DNA of 64,000 nt from an uncultured Comamonadaceae bacterium (GCA_946482595.1 CAMLSD010000006.1:14686-78685), one strand, 5' to 3'. Counted from the first letter of the stretch, positions 42,746 to 52,291 are shown. Numbers and translations are program-made. The notes: generated by a model not told the origin, from the sequence alone.

Positions 42746-44191
42746 ATGATCAAGACAACTTTGCTGGCAGCCGTGATGGCCGTCCTGTTGGCCGCGTGTG
42801 GCACGTCGACACCGTACACGGCACCGACACCCTTGGTGGCGCCCCGCTTTGCCCAGGCCGAGGGGTTGGCGCCGGGCCAGGTGGCCAGGTCCGACTGGTG
42901 GACGGTCTTCGAGGACCCCGCTCTCGATCACCTGATGCACCGCGGACTCGACGCCAATCCGGACCTGCGCCGGGCTGCAGAGCGAATCGTGCACTCGCGC
43001 GCCCTGGCGGCCGGCGCACATGCGCAACGGTGGCCGAGTGCGGACCTGGGCCTGCATGTGCGGGAAGAACAACTCAGCCGTCTGCAGGCTCCCGGCGCCA
43101 GCAGCGACGAGCGTCGCTCCGGCAGTGTGGCAGCAGGCGCAAACCTGTCCTGGGAGCTTGATCTGTTCGGCCGCTTGCGCAACGCCGCACGCGCCAGTGA
43201 CGCCCGTGCCCAGGCCGTCGTGGCCGATGCCCAGGCGGTGCGTCTTGCCGTCGGTGCCGAGATCGCACAGGCATGGTTCGAGCTGAGCGGTGTGCGTCAT
43301 CAACTGCGCCTGGCGCATCGCATCGTGCAGAACCGCCAGGCCACGCTGGAGCTGGTCCAGCGCCGTTCGAGGGCGGGCCATGCTGCACCGCTGGATGAAG
43401 CACGCGCCCGCGCAGAACTGGCAGCGGCCCATGCCGAGCTTTCGCCGCTGGAGGCGGCCCTGGCGGTCAACAGCCACCGGCTGGCGGTGCTGCTCGGTGA
43501 GTCGCCTTCCACGTTCGAAGCGCCGGCATTGCTGGAGCGACCCGCCGTAGCGGTGGCCGTGCGTGTGCCGGATCCCGTCCAGTGGGCTGCCCAGCGCCCG
43601 GACCTGAAGGCCACCGAGGCGCGCTTGCGTGCGCTGGCACTTGACGTCGAGGCAGTGCGTGCAGAGTTCCTGCCACGACTCACGATCGAAGGTGCGCTGG
43701 GGGTGGCCGCGGGCTCGTTGTCCGGTCTGGCCTCGGCAGGCGCAGCCACCTGGTTCATGGCGCCCAGCATGTCGATCCCGGTTTTCGATCGCGGCCGGAT
43801 CGAGGCCCGGTTGCAGGCGGCCCGATCCAGCGAGCGCGAGGCGCTTCTGGCCTACCACCACCAGGTCTTGCTGGCCACACAGGAAGTGGAAAGCGCACTG
43901 GCCCGCGTCCGCCACGGCCAGCGCCGGTTGGGCTGGTTGCAGGAACGAAGCCGTCAAGCCCTGCAGGCTGAAGACCTTGCGAACAGGCGCTTTGCGGCGG
44001 GAGGGTCGGATCTGCTGGAGCTGCTGGACGCGCAGCGCACCGCTCAGCAGGCTGAGATGAGCCTGGCCGCGCAGTGGACACTGCAGCACCAGCAGGTCGT
44101 TGTCTTGCAGCGGGCGCTGGGTGCGCGATTCGAGCCCGTGGATGCTGCGGCAGCGGCCACCCGGCTGGCCGGGGCGAACGGGCCTGCCTGA
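42746..44191 (+). CDS. RND outer-membrane factor lipoprotein, NodT family
   Basis: A 481-residue outer-membrane channel. The lipobox is AVLLAACG (Cys about 19). SDWWTVFEDPALDHLMHRGL, with ANPDLRRAAERIVHSRA, and the second repeat DPVQWAAQRPDLKATEARLR are NodT-type landmarks, and VAAGANLSWELDLFGRLRNA leads into a strand. It completes the tripartite pump with the adaptor and permease upstream. GGAG is 7 bases before ATG. A separate TolC-family channel lies at 28461. Confidence 0.92.
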   Translation: MIKTTLLAAVMAVLLAACGTSTPYTAPTPLVAPRFAQAEGLAPGQVARSDWWTVFEDPALDHLMHRGLDANPDLRRAAERIVHSRALAAGAHAQRWPSADLGLHVREEQLSRLQAPGASSDERRSGSVAAGANLSWELDLFGRLRNAARASDARAQAVVADAQAVRLAVGAEIAQAWFELSGVRHQLRLAHRIVQNRQATLELVQRRSRAGHAAPLDEARARAELAAAHAELSPLEAALAVNSHRLAVLLGESPSTFEAPALLERPAVAVAVRVPDPVQWAAQRPDLKATEARLRALALDVEAVRAEFLPRLTIEGALGVAAGSLSGLASAGAATWFMAPSMSIPVFDRGRIEARLQAARSSEREALLAYHHQVLLATQEVESALARVRHGQRRLGWLQERSRQALQAEDLANRRFAAGGSDLLELLDAQRTAQQAEMSLAAQWTLQHQQVVVLQRALGARFEPVDAAAAATRLAGANGPA

Positions 44192-44296
44192 GCCGGCTCG
44201 CCAGCAGGATCGTCCCGACGGCGCGACGCGGTCGACACCGCAGGCCGCAGGTCATGTGCTGCACGGGTCACCGCGCGCACCAGCCGATCGATGCGT

Positions 44297-44719
44297 TCAA
44301 CCTTGCCGCGAGGCTGCCGCGATGCAGGCGCGTGCAGCCTCGACCACCCTGGCATCGAATGCACAGGCCCGTCGGGTCGTGGTGTCCAGGTGCACACCGA
44401 TGATCGTGGTGCTGGCGGCGAGTTCACCGGACTCGTCGTTGTGCATCGTGTGGGTGAAGCGCAGCTTGCGTTCATGGATCTCGTCAATGACGGTGGAGAT
44501 GGACACGACCGCACCGGCATGCAGCTCGCGCCGGTAGGCGATGTGCTGGTCGACCGCCGCCATGCCGCGCCCGGCGGCACGCAGCGCGGCCGGCCCCAGC
44601 CCGAGGGTGCTGAAGAGCTGCCAGGTCGCCTCGTCGAACCTGCTCACGTACCACATGACGTTCATGTGGCCCATGTGGTCGCAGTGCCAGGGGTAGATCG
44701 TGCCGCGGTGGGTCAGCAT
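44297..44719 (-). CDS. Acyl-CoA thioesterase, 4-hydroxybenzoyl-CoA thioesterase-like
   Basis: A 140-residue hot-dog-fold thioesterase. The N-terminal helix-strand element WHCDHMGHMNVMWYVSRFDE is the YbgC/FcbB-type signature with the catalytic Asp before HMGHMN. The strand HERKLRFTHTMHND and the final DARVVEAARACI follow. It hydrolyses a short or aryl acyl-CoA in the cytoplasm. It is convergent with the RND operon and lies 9 bases downstream of the DUF1127 gene. Confidence 0.87.
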   Translation of the reverse strand: MLTHRGTIYPWHCDHMGHMNVMWYVSRFDEATWQLFSTLGLGPAALRAAGRGMAAVDQHIAYRRELHAGAVVSISTVIDEIHERKLRFTHTMHNDESGELAASTTIIGVHLDTTTRRACAFDARVVEAARACIAAASRQG

Positions 44720-44728
44720 GGTGTGCTT

Positions 44729-44974
44729 TCAAAGGTGTGAGTCGGACCCTGGCCTCGCACGAGGTGCGCCCAGGCCGATGTCGTGCAGGGTGCGATCGTC
44801 CAGGTCATGGACGTGGGTGTTGCCGGCCGGGCGACACATGCTGGCGATCTGCCGCACGAGTCGCATCATGTGCACGAGCCAGCACCCGCGTGCTGCACGG
44901 CGCGAGAAGGCGGGGGCGACCGCAGCGGCGCTCGCGCATGGCGCAGCGGGTCGGGGAAGGGGGGCGGCGGACAT
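44729..44974 (-). CDS. DUF1127 domain protein
   Basis: An 81-residue basic protein. The second half has the YjiS-like DUF1127 pattern: a positively charged stretch, then DLDDRTLHDIGLGAPRARPG. Small DUF1127 proteins of alpha- and betaproteobacteria have been linked to RNA turnover and phosphate or carbon metabolism, but this one has no known role. ATG 44974 follows a weak purine stretch. It probably shares a transcript with the thioesterase gene. Confidence 0.75.
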   Translation of the reverse strand: MSAAPLPRPAAPCASAAAVAPAFSRRAARGCWLVHMMRLVRQIASMCRPAGNTHVHDLDDRTLHDIGLGAPRARPGSDSHL

Positions 44975-45069
44975 CGGGACTCCTGTCGGGCTGCAGCGTG
45001 GGTGGCGTGTCGATGGGTTGATTGAGCCGCGGGCGCATTGCGCAGGCATTGCCGCAGGTCGCGGGCGGG

Positions 45070-46032
45070 TTACGCCTGAAACCTCGACAGCCGTGTCGGG
45101 GTGAGCCAGGGGTCGGCGTCGGGCGTGCTGCCGAAGGTCTCGACGAGGAAGTCGCGAAAGGCGCGCGTGCTGGCCGGCAGATGCTGTCGTGAGGGCAGCC
45201 CGACATGGATCGACAAGGTGGCAACGCGCCAGTGATGGAGCACACGTTCCAGCCGCCCCGTGCGCAGCGCCTCGTCCGCCATGAACGAGGGCAGGCCGAC
45301 GATGCCCATGCCGGCGGCCGCTGCGGCGTGGATGGCGTCGAGCTGCATGCTCGACACCACCGGATGTCGTGGTCGAACCGTGACGATGGAGGCCGGCTCG
45401 TCGCTGCATGGTTCGCGATGAAAGTCCAGCCCGCGGCGCACGCTGGCCAGGGGGGGCACCAGCAGCTCGTGCGCCGCCAGATCGTCGGGGTGTTCGGGGC
45501 GACCGCGCCTGTCCAGGTAGGACGGTGAGGCGCACAGCAGCAGTTCGGACCGTGCCAGCGGCCTGGCGACAAAGTCACCGTCGATCTGCAGGCCCGGCGC
45601 CACGATGAGCGCGATGTCGCTGTGTTCACCGACGCTCTGCACCGGCCCCGAGGCCTGCAGCTCGATCGAGACCTGGGGGTGGCGCGCATGGAAGGTCGGC
45701 AGCACCCTGGCCAGCTGATGTACCGCAAAGGATGGCGGCACCTGGACGCGGACGTGGCCAGCCGTGGTGCCGGACGCAGCCCGCGCCACGGCATCGGCTT
45801 CAGCCAGGGCGGCCAGCAGGCCGCGCACCTGTTCGACGTAGCTTGCACCGGCCAGCGTCAACCGCACCCGCCGTGTGGTGCGGTTCAGCAACCGGGTGCC
45901 GAGATGGCGCTCGAGCTGGGCCACCAGTCGCGTGACCACGGCCGGCGCCACGTCGAGCGTGCGCGCTGCCGCCGCAAAACTGGCTTGATCGACCACCTCG
46001 AGAAAGGTGCGGATGGCGCGCAACTGGTCCAT
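45070..46032 (-). CDS. LysR-family transcriptional regulator
   Basis: A 320-residue LysR regulator. Helix-turn-helix: LRAIRTFLEVVDQASFAAAA and PAVVTRLVAQLERHLGTRLL. Effector domain from GHVRVQVPPSFAVHQLARVL to residue 300. Its opening MDQLRAIRTF and the early LNRTTRRVRLT suggest the AphB/CrgA-like subgroup. It is divergent from the FAD-monooxygenase gene across 254 bases that include a perfect 8-5-8 palindrome next to the monooxygenase start, its likely operator. Confidence 0.9.
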   Translation of the reverse strand: MDQLRAIRTFLEVVDQASFAAAARTLDVAPAVVTRLVAQLERHLGTRLLNRTTRRVRLTLAGASYVEQVRGLLAALAEADAVARAASGTTAGHVRVQVPPSFAVHQLARVLPTFHARHPQVSIELQASGPVQSVGEHSDIALIVAPGLQIDGDFVARPLARSELLLCASPSYLDRRGRPEHPDDLAAHELLVPPLASVRRGLDFHREPCSDEPASIVTVRPRHPVVSSMQLDAIHAAAAAGMGIVGLPSFMADEALRTGRLERVLHHWRVATLSIHVGLPSRQHLPASTRAFRDFLVETFGSTPDADPWLTPTRLSRFQA

Positions 46033-46252
46033 GGGGCTTCCCTTGTTGTTGGCGGGGCCGGGTCGCAGCCTGCGGACCCGCTGCCTGCATTGGACCCAGC
46101 GCGCAATGCAGGCCGGTTGCAGCGCCCGGGTTCACGATGTCGTCCGTAACCGAGCGACAACGCCCGGGTGCACGGCACACGGCATGTGGCGGATTGCATC
46201 GGCAATGCACGCGGCGGCGCGCGACATCGCCGTGCAATGGGCAGATCGCGAA

Positions 46253-46273
46253 ATGAGGTTCCCTCAACCTCAT
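46253..46273. promoter_or_regulatory. Perfect palindrome at the monooxygenase start
   Basis: ATGAGGTT-N5-AACCTCAT lies 13 bases upstream of the ATG at 46287, where no ribosome-binding site is seen. Its position between divergent LysR and monooxygenase genes fits an operator; as an RNA hairpin it could instead block translation. Confidence 0.5.
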
Positions 46274-46286
46274 CTTCTCTTCGGCC

Positions 46287-47480
46287 ATGAACATCGATTC
46301 GACCCCTCGCCTGGACGCCGACGTGCTGATCGTCGGTGCCGGCCCCACCGGACTGACGCTGGCCTGCGCGCTGGCAACACGCGGCGTGACGGCCGTCATC
46401 GTGGATCGACAGGCCGCAGGCGCCAACACCTCACGGGCTGCCGTCATTCACGCCCATACCCTCGAAGCCCTGGAGTCGCTGGGCGTTGCGCAGACGCTGG
46501 TCCGCCTGGGTGTGCAGGCCACCCGGTTCACGATCCGCGACCGGGACCGGGTGCTGGTGCCGATCGACTTTGACGACCTGCCCACACGCTACCCCTACAC
46601 GCTGATGGTGTCGCAGGCCGTGACGGAGCAGGTCCTGCTGCAGCGGCTCACGGCGCTGGGCGGGCGTGTGCTGCGGCCTCACCGGCTGGTGGCCGTGCGC
46701 CAGCACGAGCCGTTTGTCGAAGCCCTGCTCGACGACGGCCGCACGCTGCACGCCCGGTTCGTGGTGGGATGCGACGGCATGCACAGTGCGGTGCGCGAAG
46801 GTGCGGGCATCGGCTTTTCAGGGGGCAGCTATGGCGAGTCCTTCCTGCTGGCGGACGTGCACCTGTCCGGCGGCGTGCCGACCGACGAGGTCATCCTGTA
46901 CTTCTCGCCCAAGGGGATGGTGGTGGTCGCGCCCTTGCCCGATGGTGTGCACCGCATCGTGGCCCCGGTGGACGATGCGCCCGAACATCCCGACGCCCGT
47001 TTTGTCCAGGCCTTGCTCGACGAGCGTGGGCCGGTGCGCAATGCGGTGCGCGTGCTCGGCGAGCCGATCTGGGGTTCGCGCTTCAGGGTGCACCACCGCA
47101 TCGCCGACCACTACCGGGCAGGCCGGGTGCTGCTGGCCGGCGATGCGGCCCATGTGCACAGCCCCGCGGGGGGCCAGGGCATGAACCTGGGCATCGTGGA
47201 TGCGGTGCACCTGGCCGATGCCCTGCAACGCGCGCTGGGGGGGGCGCCGGCGGCGCTCGACGCCTATGCGGCCGGCCGGCGGCCCATTGCCCATGAGGTC
47301 GTCAGCCTGGCAGACCGGCTCACCCGGCTGGCCACGGTGCCACCCTGGCTGCGCGGGGCGCGCAATCTGGCCTTGCGAGCGCTGGCCACGCTGCCTGCGG
47401 TGCGTCGCAAGCTCGCCTGGCGGCTGTCGGGGCTCGACTATCGGCCGGCGCAGGCGCAAGGGCCTGCTCAGGGCAACTGA
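46287..47480 (+). CDS. FAD-dependent monooxygenase (phenol/salicylate hydroxylase-like)
   Basis: A 397-residue flavoprotein of the PheA/TfdB/UbiH type, hydroxylating an aromatic compound with NAD(P)H and oxygen. Motifs: dinucleotide-binding VLIVGAGPTGLTLACAL (Gly17, 19, 22), the DG motif FVVGCDGMHSAVREGAG, and the flavin-ribityl GD motif VLLAGDAAHVHSPAGGQGMN. The C-terminal thioredoxin-like extension of TfdB-type enzymes is absent. It is divergent from the LysR gene and convergent with the next gene. Substrate unknown. Confidence 0.9.
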   Translation: MNIDSTPRLDADVLIVGAGPTGLTLACALATRGVTAVIVDRQAAGANTSRAAVIHAHTLEALESLGVAQTLVRLGVQATRFTIRDRDRVLVPIDFDDLPTRYPYTLMVSQAVTEQVLLQRLTALGGRVLRPHRLVAVRQHEPFVEALLDDGRTLHARFVVGCDGMHSAVREGAGIGFSGGSYGESFLLADVHLSGGVPTDEVILYFSPKGMVVVAPLPDGVHRIVAPVDDAPEHPDARFVQALLDERGPVRNAVRVLGEPIWGSRFRVHHRIADHYRAGRVLLAGDAAHVHSPAGGQGMNLGIVDAVHLADALQRALGGAPAALDAYAAGRRPIAHEVVSLADRLTRLATVPPWLRGARNLALRALATLPAVRRKLAWRLSGLDYRPAQAQGPAQGN

Positions 47481-47548
47481 GCTTTCGGGCTGCACCGCCG
47501 CCTGCCACACGAGTGCGCTGCGGCGACGGAGCCGGCCCGGGTGACATC

Positions 47549-48430
47549 TCACCGGCCCTGCAGACACCGCACGCAGCGCTCGAACTGCGTGAGCACGATC
47601 GACAGGTGCCCGTCATCCGGGCAGTCGTGGAGCGTGGCGGTGGCGATCGCTTCGGCCATGAAGCGACCCATGGCGGGCGGCACATTGCGGTCGTGGCCAC
47701 TCTGGAAGACATGGACGGGCATGCTCAGGCCGGCCAGTTGTGCGGTGGTGAAGCGGGCGATGCGCTGCGCCTCCCGCATGGCACCGCCCAGACCCTGGCG
47801 GTAGGCCTCGGCCAGGCTGGCGGCAAAGGCGGCCCGCAGGCTCGCCGACTGCGCCAGGCACTGGCGGTCGGGCAGGGTGAGCATCGACGCGAGTGCACGC
47901 ACGGCCCGTTCAGGCTGGTGCCGGAACATCAGCCAGTCCATGGCCAGCAGTGGGCTGATCAGCCAGGGTTGCCACCGCGCCAGGCCGAACATCGCGCGCA
48001 ACAAGGGCAGCTGACCGGCCCGCAACGCCGGCTGGTCCATCGGACCGATGCCGGCGAGCAGGCCCACGCCGGTCACACGCTGCGGCATCAGGCGCGCGAC
48101 CGCCAGCGCGTGTGGCCCGCCGCACGACACGCCCAGCACGGCAAGACGTTCATGACCCAGGGCATCGGCCAGCGCGCGCACGTCCGGGGCAATCGCATCG
48201 ACCGTGGCCGCACGGGCCGGCGAGGATCGGCCGAACCCCGGCCGATCGAAGGCCACCAAGGCGATGCGCAAGGCCTGCGCCTGGTCGTGGACCAGGGCGG
48301 CCTGCAGGCGGCTGCCGGGAAACCCGTGGAAGAAGTACACCGGCTCGCCGGCGCTCGCGCCGTAGATGCGGTAGGCCAGTCGGCGCCCGTCGGGCAAGGT
48401 GAGGGTCGGGTCGTGGTTCAAGGGGGGCAT
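47549..48430 (-). CDS. Alpha/beta-hydrolase
   Basis: A 293-residue hydrolase with an intact triad. The oxyanion-hole HGFPGSRLQ appears near the N-terminus, the nucleophile elbow LAVLGVSCGGPHAL carries GVSCG, the acid lies in VFQSGHDRNVPP and the His in DDGHLSIVL. Members cleave esters, lactones or C-C bonds in ring-cleavage products. I chose ATG 48430, which has GGAG 6 bases upstream; other ATGs further upstream add residues without fold features. Convergent with the monooxygenase, 67 bases apart. Confidence 0.88.
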   Translation of the reverse strand: MPPLNHDPTLTLPDGRRLAYRIYGASAGEPVYFFHGFPGSRLQAALVHDQAQALRIALVAFDRPGFGRSSPARAATVDAIAPDVRALADALGHERLAVLGVSCGGPHALAVARLMPQRVTGVGLLAGIGPMDQPALRAGQLPLLRAMFGLARWQPWLISPLLAMDWLMFRHQPERAVRALASMLTLPDRQCLAQSASLRAAFAASLAEAYRQGLGGAMREAQRIARFTTAQLAGLSMPVHVFQSGHDRNVPPAMGRFMAEAIATATLHDCPDDGHLSIVLTQFERCVRCLQGR

Positions 48431-48532
48431 CGCAGGCTCCGCACACCGCACCGTGGTGTGTTCACCCATTGGAGCGATGTCCTGTTGCGGTGTGGTTGCG
48501 GTGCGGGAGCGCCTCGGTTTCAACGGTCATCC

Positions 48533-48577
48533 GCAGGACTGACATCGGCAGGACTGACATCGGCGGGCCTGACATCG
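48533..48577. repeat. Three tandem 15-bp repeats
   Basis: GCAGGACTGACATCG occurs twice in a row and a third copy has two changes (GCGGGCCTGACATCG). It lies downstream of the response regulator stop and upstream of the hydrolase start, outside any gene. Probably a slippage-type minisatellite. Confidence 0.85.
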
Positions 48578-48588
48578 GCGGGCCGGGT

Positions 48589-49329
48589 TCAGCGGACCAG
48601 CTCCACGCCGGCATCGAACAGGTAGCCGGCGCCCCGGTGCGTGACGATCAGTGCGGGGCGCGACGGGTCGGGCTCGATCTTGCGTCGCAGCCGCAGGATC
48701 TGCACGTCGATGGAGCGGTCGTAGACCTCGGCGTTGTGCAGCCGTGACAGCTCGAGCAGCTGGTCGCGCGAGAGCACACGCTGCGGCGCACACAGGAAGG
48801 CCACGAGCAGGCTGAACTCGCCGTTGGTCAGCTCGATCGACCGGCCCTGCGGGTCGCGCAGGCGACGCAGGCCGATGCTCAGCTCCCAGCCGTTGAACCG
48901 ATAGGCCCGTGCTTTCGCCACCTGATCGGCCACACCCTGCTGGGCCCGCGCGCGGCGCAGCAGCGCACGGATGCGTGCCAGCAGCTCTCGGCTGGAAAAG
49001 GGTTTGGTCAGGTAGTCGTCGGCACCCAGCTCCAGCCCCATGACCCGGTCGGCCTCTTCCGTGCGGCCGGTGAGCATGACGATGGGCAGGGCGGGATGGT
49101 GCTCGCGCAGCCGACGGGCGATCTGCATGCCGTCCTCGCCCGGCAGGCGCACGTCGAGCACCACCAGGTCCACCGTGTCCCGCTCGAGGCAGTCCATCAG
49201 GGCCGCGCCGTTGGCCACGGCGTGCACGCGCATCTCGTTGTCCTGCAGGTATTCGGTCAGCAACTCGCGGATCGCGGCGTCGTCATCGACGACGACCACG
49301 TGCGGTGAGGGGTTGGGTGCAGTCGACAT
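48589..49329 (-). CDS. OmpR/PhoB-family response regulator
   Basis: A 246-residue two-component regulator. Receiver: acidic pocket VVVDDDAAI, phospho-Asp59 (VVLDVRLPG), Thr88 in MLTG and Lys109 in LTKPF. The winged-helix output domain occupies about 145-240: LTNGEFSLLVAFLCAPQRVL, SRDQLLELSR and DVQILRLRRKIEPDP. It starts 16 bases after the histidine kinase stop on the same strand, so the kinase is its cognate sensor. Target genes unknown. Confidence 0.92.
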   Translation of the reverse strand: MSTAPNPSPHVVVVDDDAAIRELLTEYLQDNEMRVHAVANGAALMDCLERDTVDLVVLDVRLPGEDGMQIARRLREHHPALPIVMLTGRTEEADRVMGLELGADDYLTKPFSSRELLARIRALLRRARAQQGVADQVAKARAYRFNGWELSIGLRRLRDPQGRSIELTNGEFSLLVAFLCAPQRVLSRDQLLELSRLHNAEVYDRSIDVQILRLRRKIEPDPSRPALIVTHRGAGYLFDAGVELVR

Positions 49330-49345
49330 GGTGCACAAGCATCGG

Positions 49346-52291
49346 TCAAGGCTGACGCGATGGCAAGGTGCCCAAGGCCCTGGCCAGCGCGCGGGCGATC
49401 ACGGCCGAGCTCAAGGGTTTGCCAAGCACGTCACAGGCGCCGAAGCCGTGTGCGGCCTCTTGAAGCGCCGGCGTGACAAAACCGCTCATCATGATGATCG
49501 GGATGTCGGGCCGCAGCGCACGGATGCGCTGGCACAGCTGGGTCCCGGACAGGCCGGGCATGGTCTCGTCGCTCAGCACCAGGTCATAGCGATGCGGGTC
49601 GGCCGCCAGGGCCTCCAGGGCATCGGCGGCCCGCACGAAACCGACCGGCTCGTATCCCAGTTCGGCGAGCAGGTCCTCGCCGAGCCGCACCAGCGGCTCC
49701 TCGTCGTCGACCAGCAGCACGATCTGCCCCTGGCCGACCACATGCGGTGTCGGGGCGACCGACGCTTGCGGTGCCGGGGCATCGATCGCCGGCAGATGGA
49801 CCGTGAAGCGGCTGCCCTGCCCGGGCGTGCTGTCCACCTCGATGCCGCCCCCGAGGTCGGCCACGATGCCGTGCACCATCGACAGGCCGAGCCCCGTGCC
49901 CACGCCCACCTCCTTGGTCGAGAAGAAGGGGTCGAAGATGCGCTGCAGCACCTCGGGCGGCATGCCCGAGCCGGTGTCTTCGACCGTCAGGCGCAGGTAT
50001 CGACCGGGCGCAAGCACGGTCGTGGCCACACCCAGGGGGGCGACCCGATGGTGGGTGTCGAGCGTCACGACCAGTCGACCGCCACCGCGCATGGCCTGCA
50101 CGGCGTTCGTGCACAGGTTGAGCACCACCTGGTGCACCTGGGTGGGGTCACCCATCACACCCACGTCCTCACCGCTGACCGACCGCACCAGTTCGACGTC
50201 GGCCGGCAGCGATGCCGCCAGTGCGTCGAGGGCCTCGACCACGATCAAGGGCACATGCACCGCCACCCGCTGGCCCAGGCCACTGCGGCTGAAGGCCAGG
50301 ATGCGCTCGACCAGGGAGCGGGCACGCTGCGCCGCGGCCACCGACGCGTCGATGTGGCGGCGCAGGGCACTGCCTTCGGGGGCGGCGCGTTGCGCCAGCT
50401 CGCCATACCCGAGGATGGCCGACAGCACGTTGTTGAAATCGTGTGCGATGCCGCCGGCCAGCGTGCCGATCGCTTCGAGTTTCTGGGCCTGGCGCAACTG
50501 GTCGCCCAGGCGCTGACGTTCGAGTTCGGCGTGCTTGCGGTCGGTGATGTCGATGCACACGCCAGCCACGCGGCTGACCTGCCCCTGCGCCGTGGCAAAA
50601 CCTCGCGCACGGGTGAGCATCCAGCGTGTCTCGTCGGCCAGCACGATGCGGCATTCGTACTCGGTGCGTTCGCAACGCCCGCTGAGCAGCTCCCGCGCGA
50701 TCGCGGCCTGCACCGGGCGGTCTTCCGGATGGAACGGTATGCGTGCGAGGTACTCGGCGTGCGATGCCGCCGGCATGTCGGGCGGCAAGCCGAACATCTC
50801 GTTCAGCATGGGCGAGACGAACAGCTGGCGGCTGCGCGCGTCGTACACCCAGTGCCCGCCGCGCGAGCCGGCCATCGCCAGCATGTAGCGCTCCTCGCTC
50901 TCGCGCAGCGCGTCGTCGGCCTGGCGGCGCTCGGTCACATCCAGGGTCGAGCCGGCCATGCGGCGCGGCCGGCCGCGGTTGTCACGGAAGCATTGCGCCC
51001 GGGTGCGCATCCAGCGCACCTCACCGCTGTCGGGCAGGATGATGCGGAACTCATGGTCCAGCCGCGCGCTATGGCCCGCCAGATGTTCATTGCGGTTGTG
51101 ATGGACCCGTTCGCGGTCGTCGGGGTGCAGCGGCAGGCTGTCGAAATAGTCCTGGTCGCGCATCACACCTGCACCGCCGGGCAGCCCGAAAAGCTCGACG
51201 AGCTTGTCGGACAGGTGGACCTGGCCGGCCGGGATGTCCCACACCCAGTGGCCTTCGCCCGTGCCGGTCATCGCCAGTGCATAACGCTCCTCCGAGGCTT
51301 CGCGCGCGGCGCGGCTGGCCTGGGCGCGTCCGAGCAGGTGCAGCGCGGTCCACAGCAGCGTGCCGGCCAATGCGCACAGGCCCAGCGTGCGCAGGGCCGA
51401 AGCCACGGACTGGCTGCGCCATGACGCCAGCGCCGCGCCCGCGTCCCGGGACACCGCCACCACCAACGGGTAGCCCGGCACGGCATGCAGCGCGACGAAC
51501 TGATCGCTGCCGTCCTCGGGGCGGTTCGTGCGGGCCACGACAGAGCGTTGTGCGCCTGGCGGTGGCAGCAGGGGGGCGAACGCATCGACCGGCCTGCCCA
51601 GCTGGGAGTCCGCAGCCGGGTTGCGTGCCAGCAGCCAGCCGGAGCGATGCAGCAGCGCAATCTGCGTGCCCGCCTCGGGGAAGGTCTCGCGGTAGAACTG
51701 CTGGAAGTAGTCGGTGCGGCCGGCCGCGCCGATCACGCCGGCAAACGCGCCGTCCGCCGTCTGCAGCCGCCGCGCGATCGGGAAGATCCAGCGCGGGCCA
51801 CCCGGGCTGAGCTGCGCGTTGTCGATGATCAGTCCGGTGGCGCCGTTGTCGCGTGCGGTCAGGAAGAACCGGGCTGACTGGAAGTTCACCGCCGGCAGCT
51901 CGGCGACCGGCATGTTCGACGCCGCATGGATCGCCCCCGTGGTGTCGAACAGGGCGAGGCCCTCGACCTGGATGAGGCTGGCGGCCTGGGACTTCAGCAG
52001 CTCATGCAACTGGTCGCGGCTGCCCTGCGGCGCCTGCCCCGCAGCAAGGCGCTGAGCCAGGTGACCCAGCACCAGGTCGATGGCCTGCACGCTGCGTGCC
52101 GTCTGCTCCGCGATGGCACGAGCCTGGGTCTCGACGTCGCGCTCGACGGCCCGGACCACGTCGGCATGGTGGCGATGGATGTCATGCGCCGCGTGGCCCG
52201 CCATGGCGGCGATGAACACGGCACCCAGCCAGCCCAGCACGCGTTGTGGCCGTTGCGTGCCGGCGGGGTCGAGGGCGTCGGTGAAGCTCAT
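49346..52291 (-). CDS. Hybrid sensor histidine kinase with extracytoplasmic sensor, two PAS domains and receiver
   Basis: A 981-residue membrane kinase. A first membrane helix (about 17-33) and a second (about 300-322) bracket a large periplasmic sensor of dCache/PDC type. PAS domains lie at about 333-455 and 463-585, each ending with a PAC-like segment (AGSTLDVTERR; AGVCIDITDRK). HisKA has His617 in GGIAHDFNNVLSA; the ATPase has N box NLCTNAVQA, DTGSGMP and GTGLGLS. A receiver follows at 856-975 with phospho-Asp908 (LSDETMPG) and Lys. A phosphorelay His domain is lacking, so the terminal receiver may regulate the kinase itself. Confidence 0.92.
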   Translation of the reverse strand: MSFTDALDPAGTQRPQRVLGWLGAVFIAAMAGHAAHDIHRHHADVVRAVERDVETQARAIAEQTARSVQAIDLVLGHLAQRLAAGQAPQGSRDQLHELLKSQAASLIQVEGLALFDTTGAIHAASNMPVAELPAVNFQSARFFLTARDNGATGLIIDNAQLSPGGPRWIFPIARRLQTADGAFAGVIGAAGRTDYFQQFYRETFPEAGTQIALLHRSGWLLARNPAADSQLGRPVDAFAPLLPPPGAQRSVVARTNRPEDGSDQFVALHAVPGYPLVVAVSRDAGAALASWRSQSVASALRTLGLCALAGTLLWTALHLLGRAQASRAAREASEERYALAMTGTGEGHWVWDIPAGQVHLSDKLVELFGLPGGAGVMRDQDYFDSLPLHPDDRERVHHNRNEHLAGHSARLDHEFRIILPDSGEVRWMRTRAQCFRDNRGRPRRMAGSTLDVTERRQADDALRESEERYMLAMAGSRGGHWVYDARSRQLFVSPMLNEMFGLPPDMPAASHAEYLARIPFHPEDRPVQAAIARELLSGRCERTEYECRIVLADETRWMLTRARGFATAQGQVSRVAGVCIDITDRKHAELERQRLGDQLRQAQKLEAIGTLAGGIAHDFNNVLSAILGYGELAQRAAPEGSALRRHIDASVAAAQRARSLVERILAFSRSGLGQRVAVHVPLIVVEALDALAASLPADVELVRSVSGEDVGVMGDPTQVHQVVLNLCTNAVQAMRGGGRLVVTLDTHHRVAPLGVATTVLAPGRYLRLTVEDTGSGMPPEVLQRIFDPFFSTKEVGVGTGLGLSMVHGIVADLGGGIEVDSTPGQGSRFTVHLPAIDAPAPQASVAPTPHVVGQGQIVLLVDDEEPLVRLGEDLLAELGYEPVGFVRAADALEALAADPHRYDLVLSDETMPGLSGTQLCQRIRALRPDIPIIMMSGFVTPALQEAAHGFGACDVLGKPLSSAVIARALARALGTLPSRQP

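Noticed and set aside
44192..44296. Terminator search between the convergent RND channel and thioesterase genes
   Set aside because: No stem with a following T tract was found on either strand.
49040..51424. 794-codon plus-strand frame over the kinase and regulator genes
   Set aside because: Antisense to a well-defined histidine kinase; no motif.
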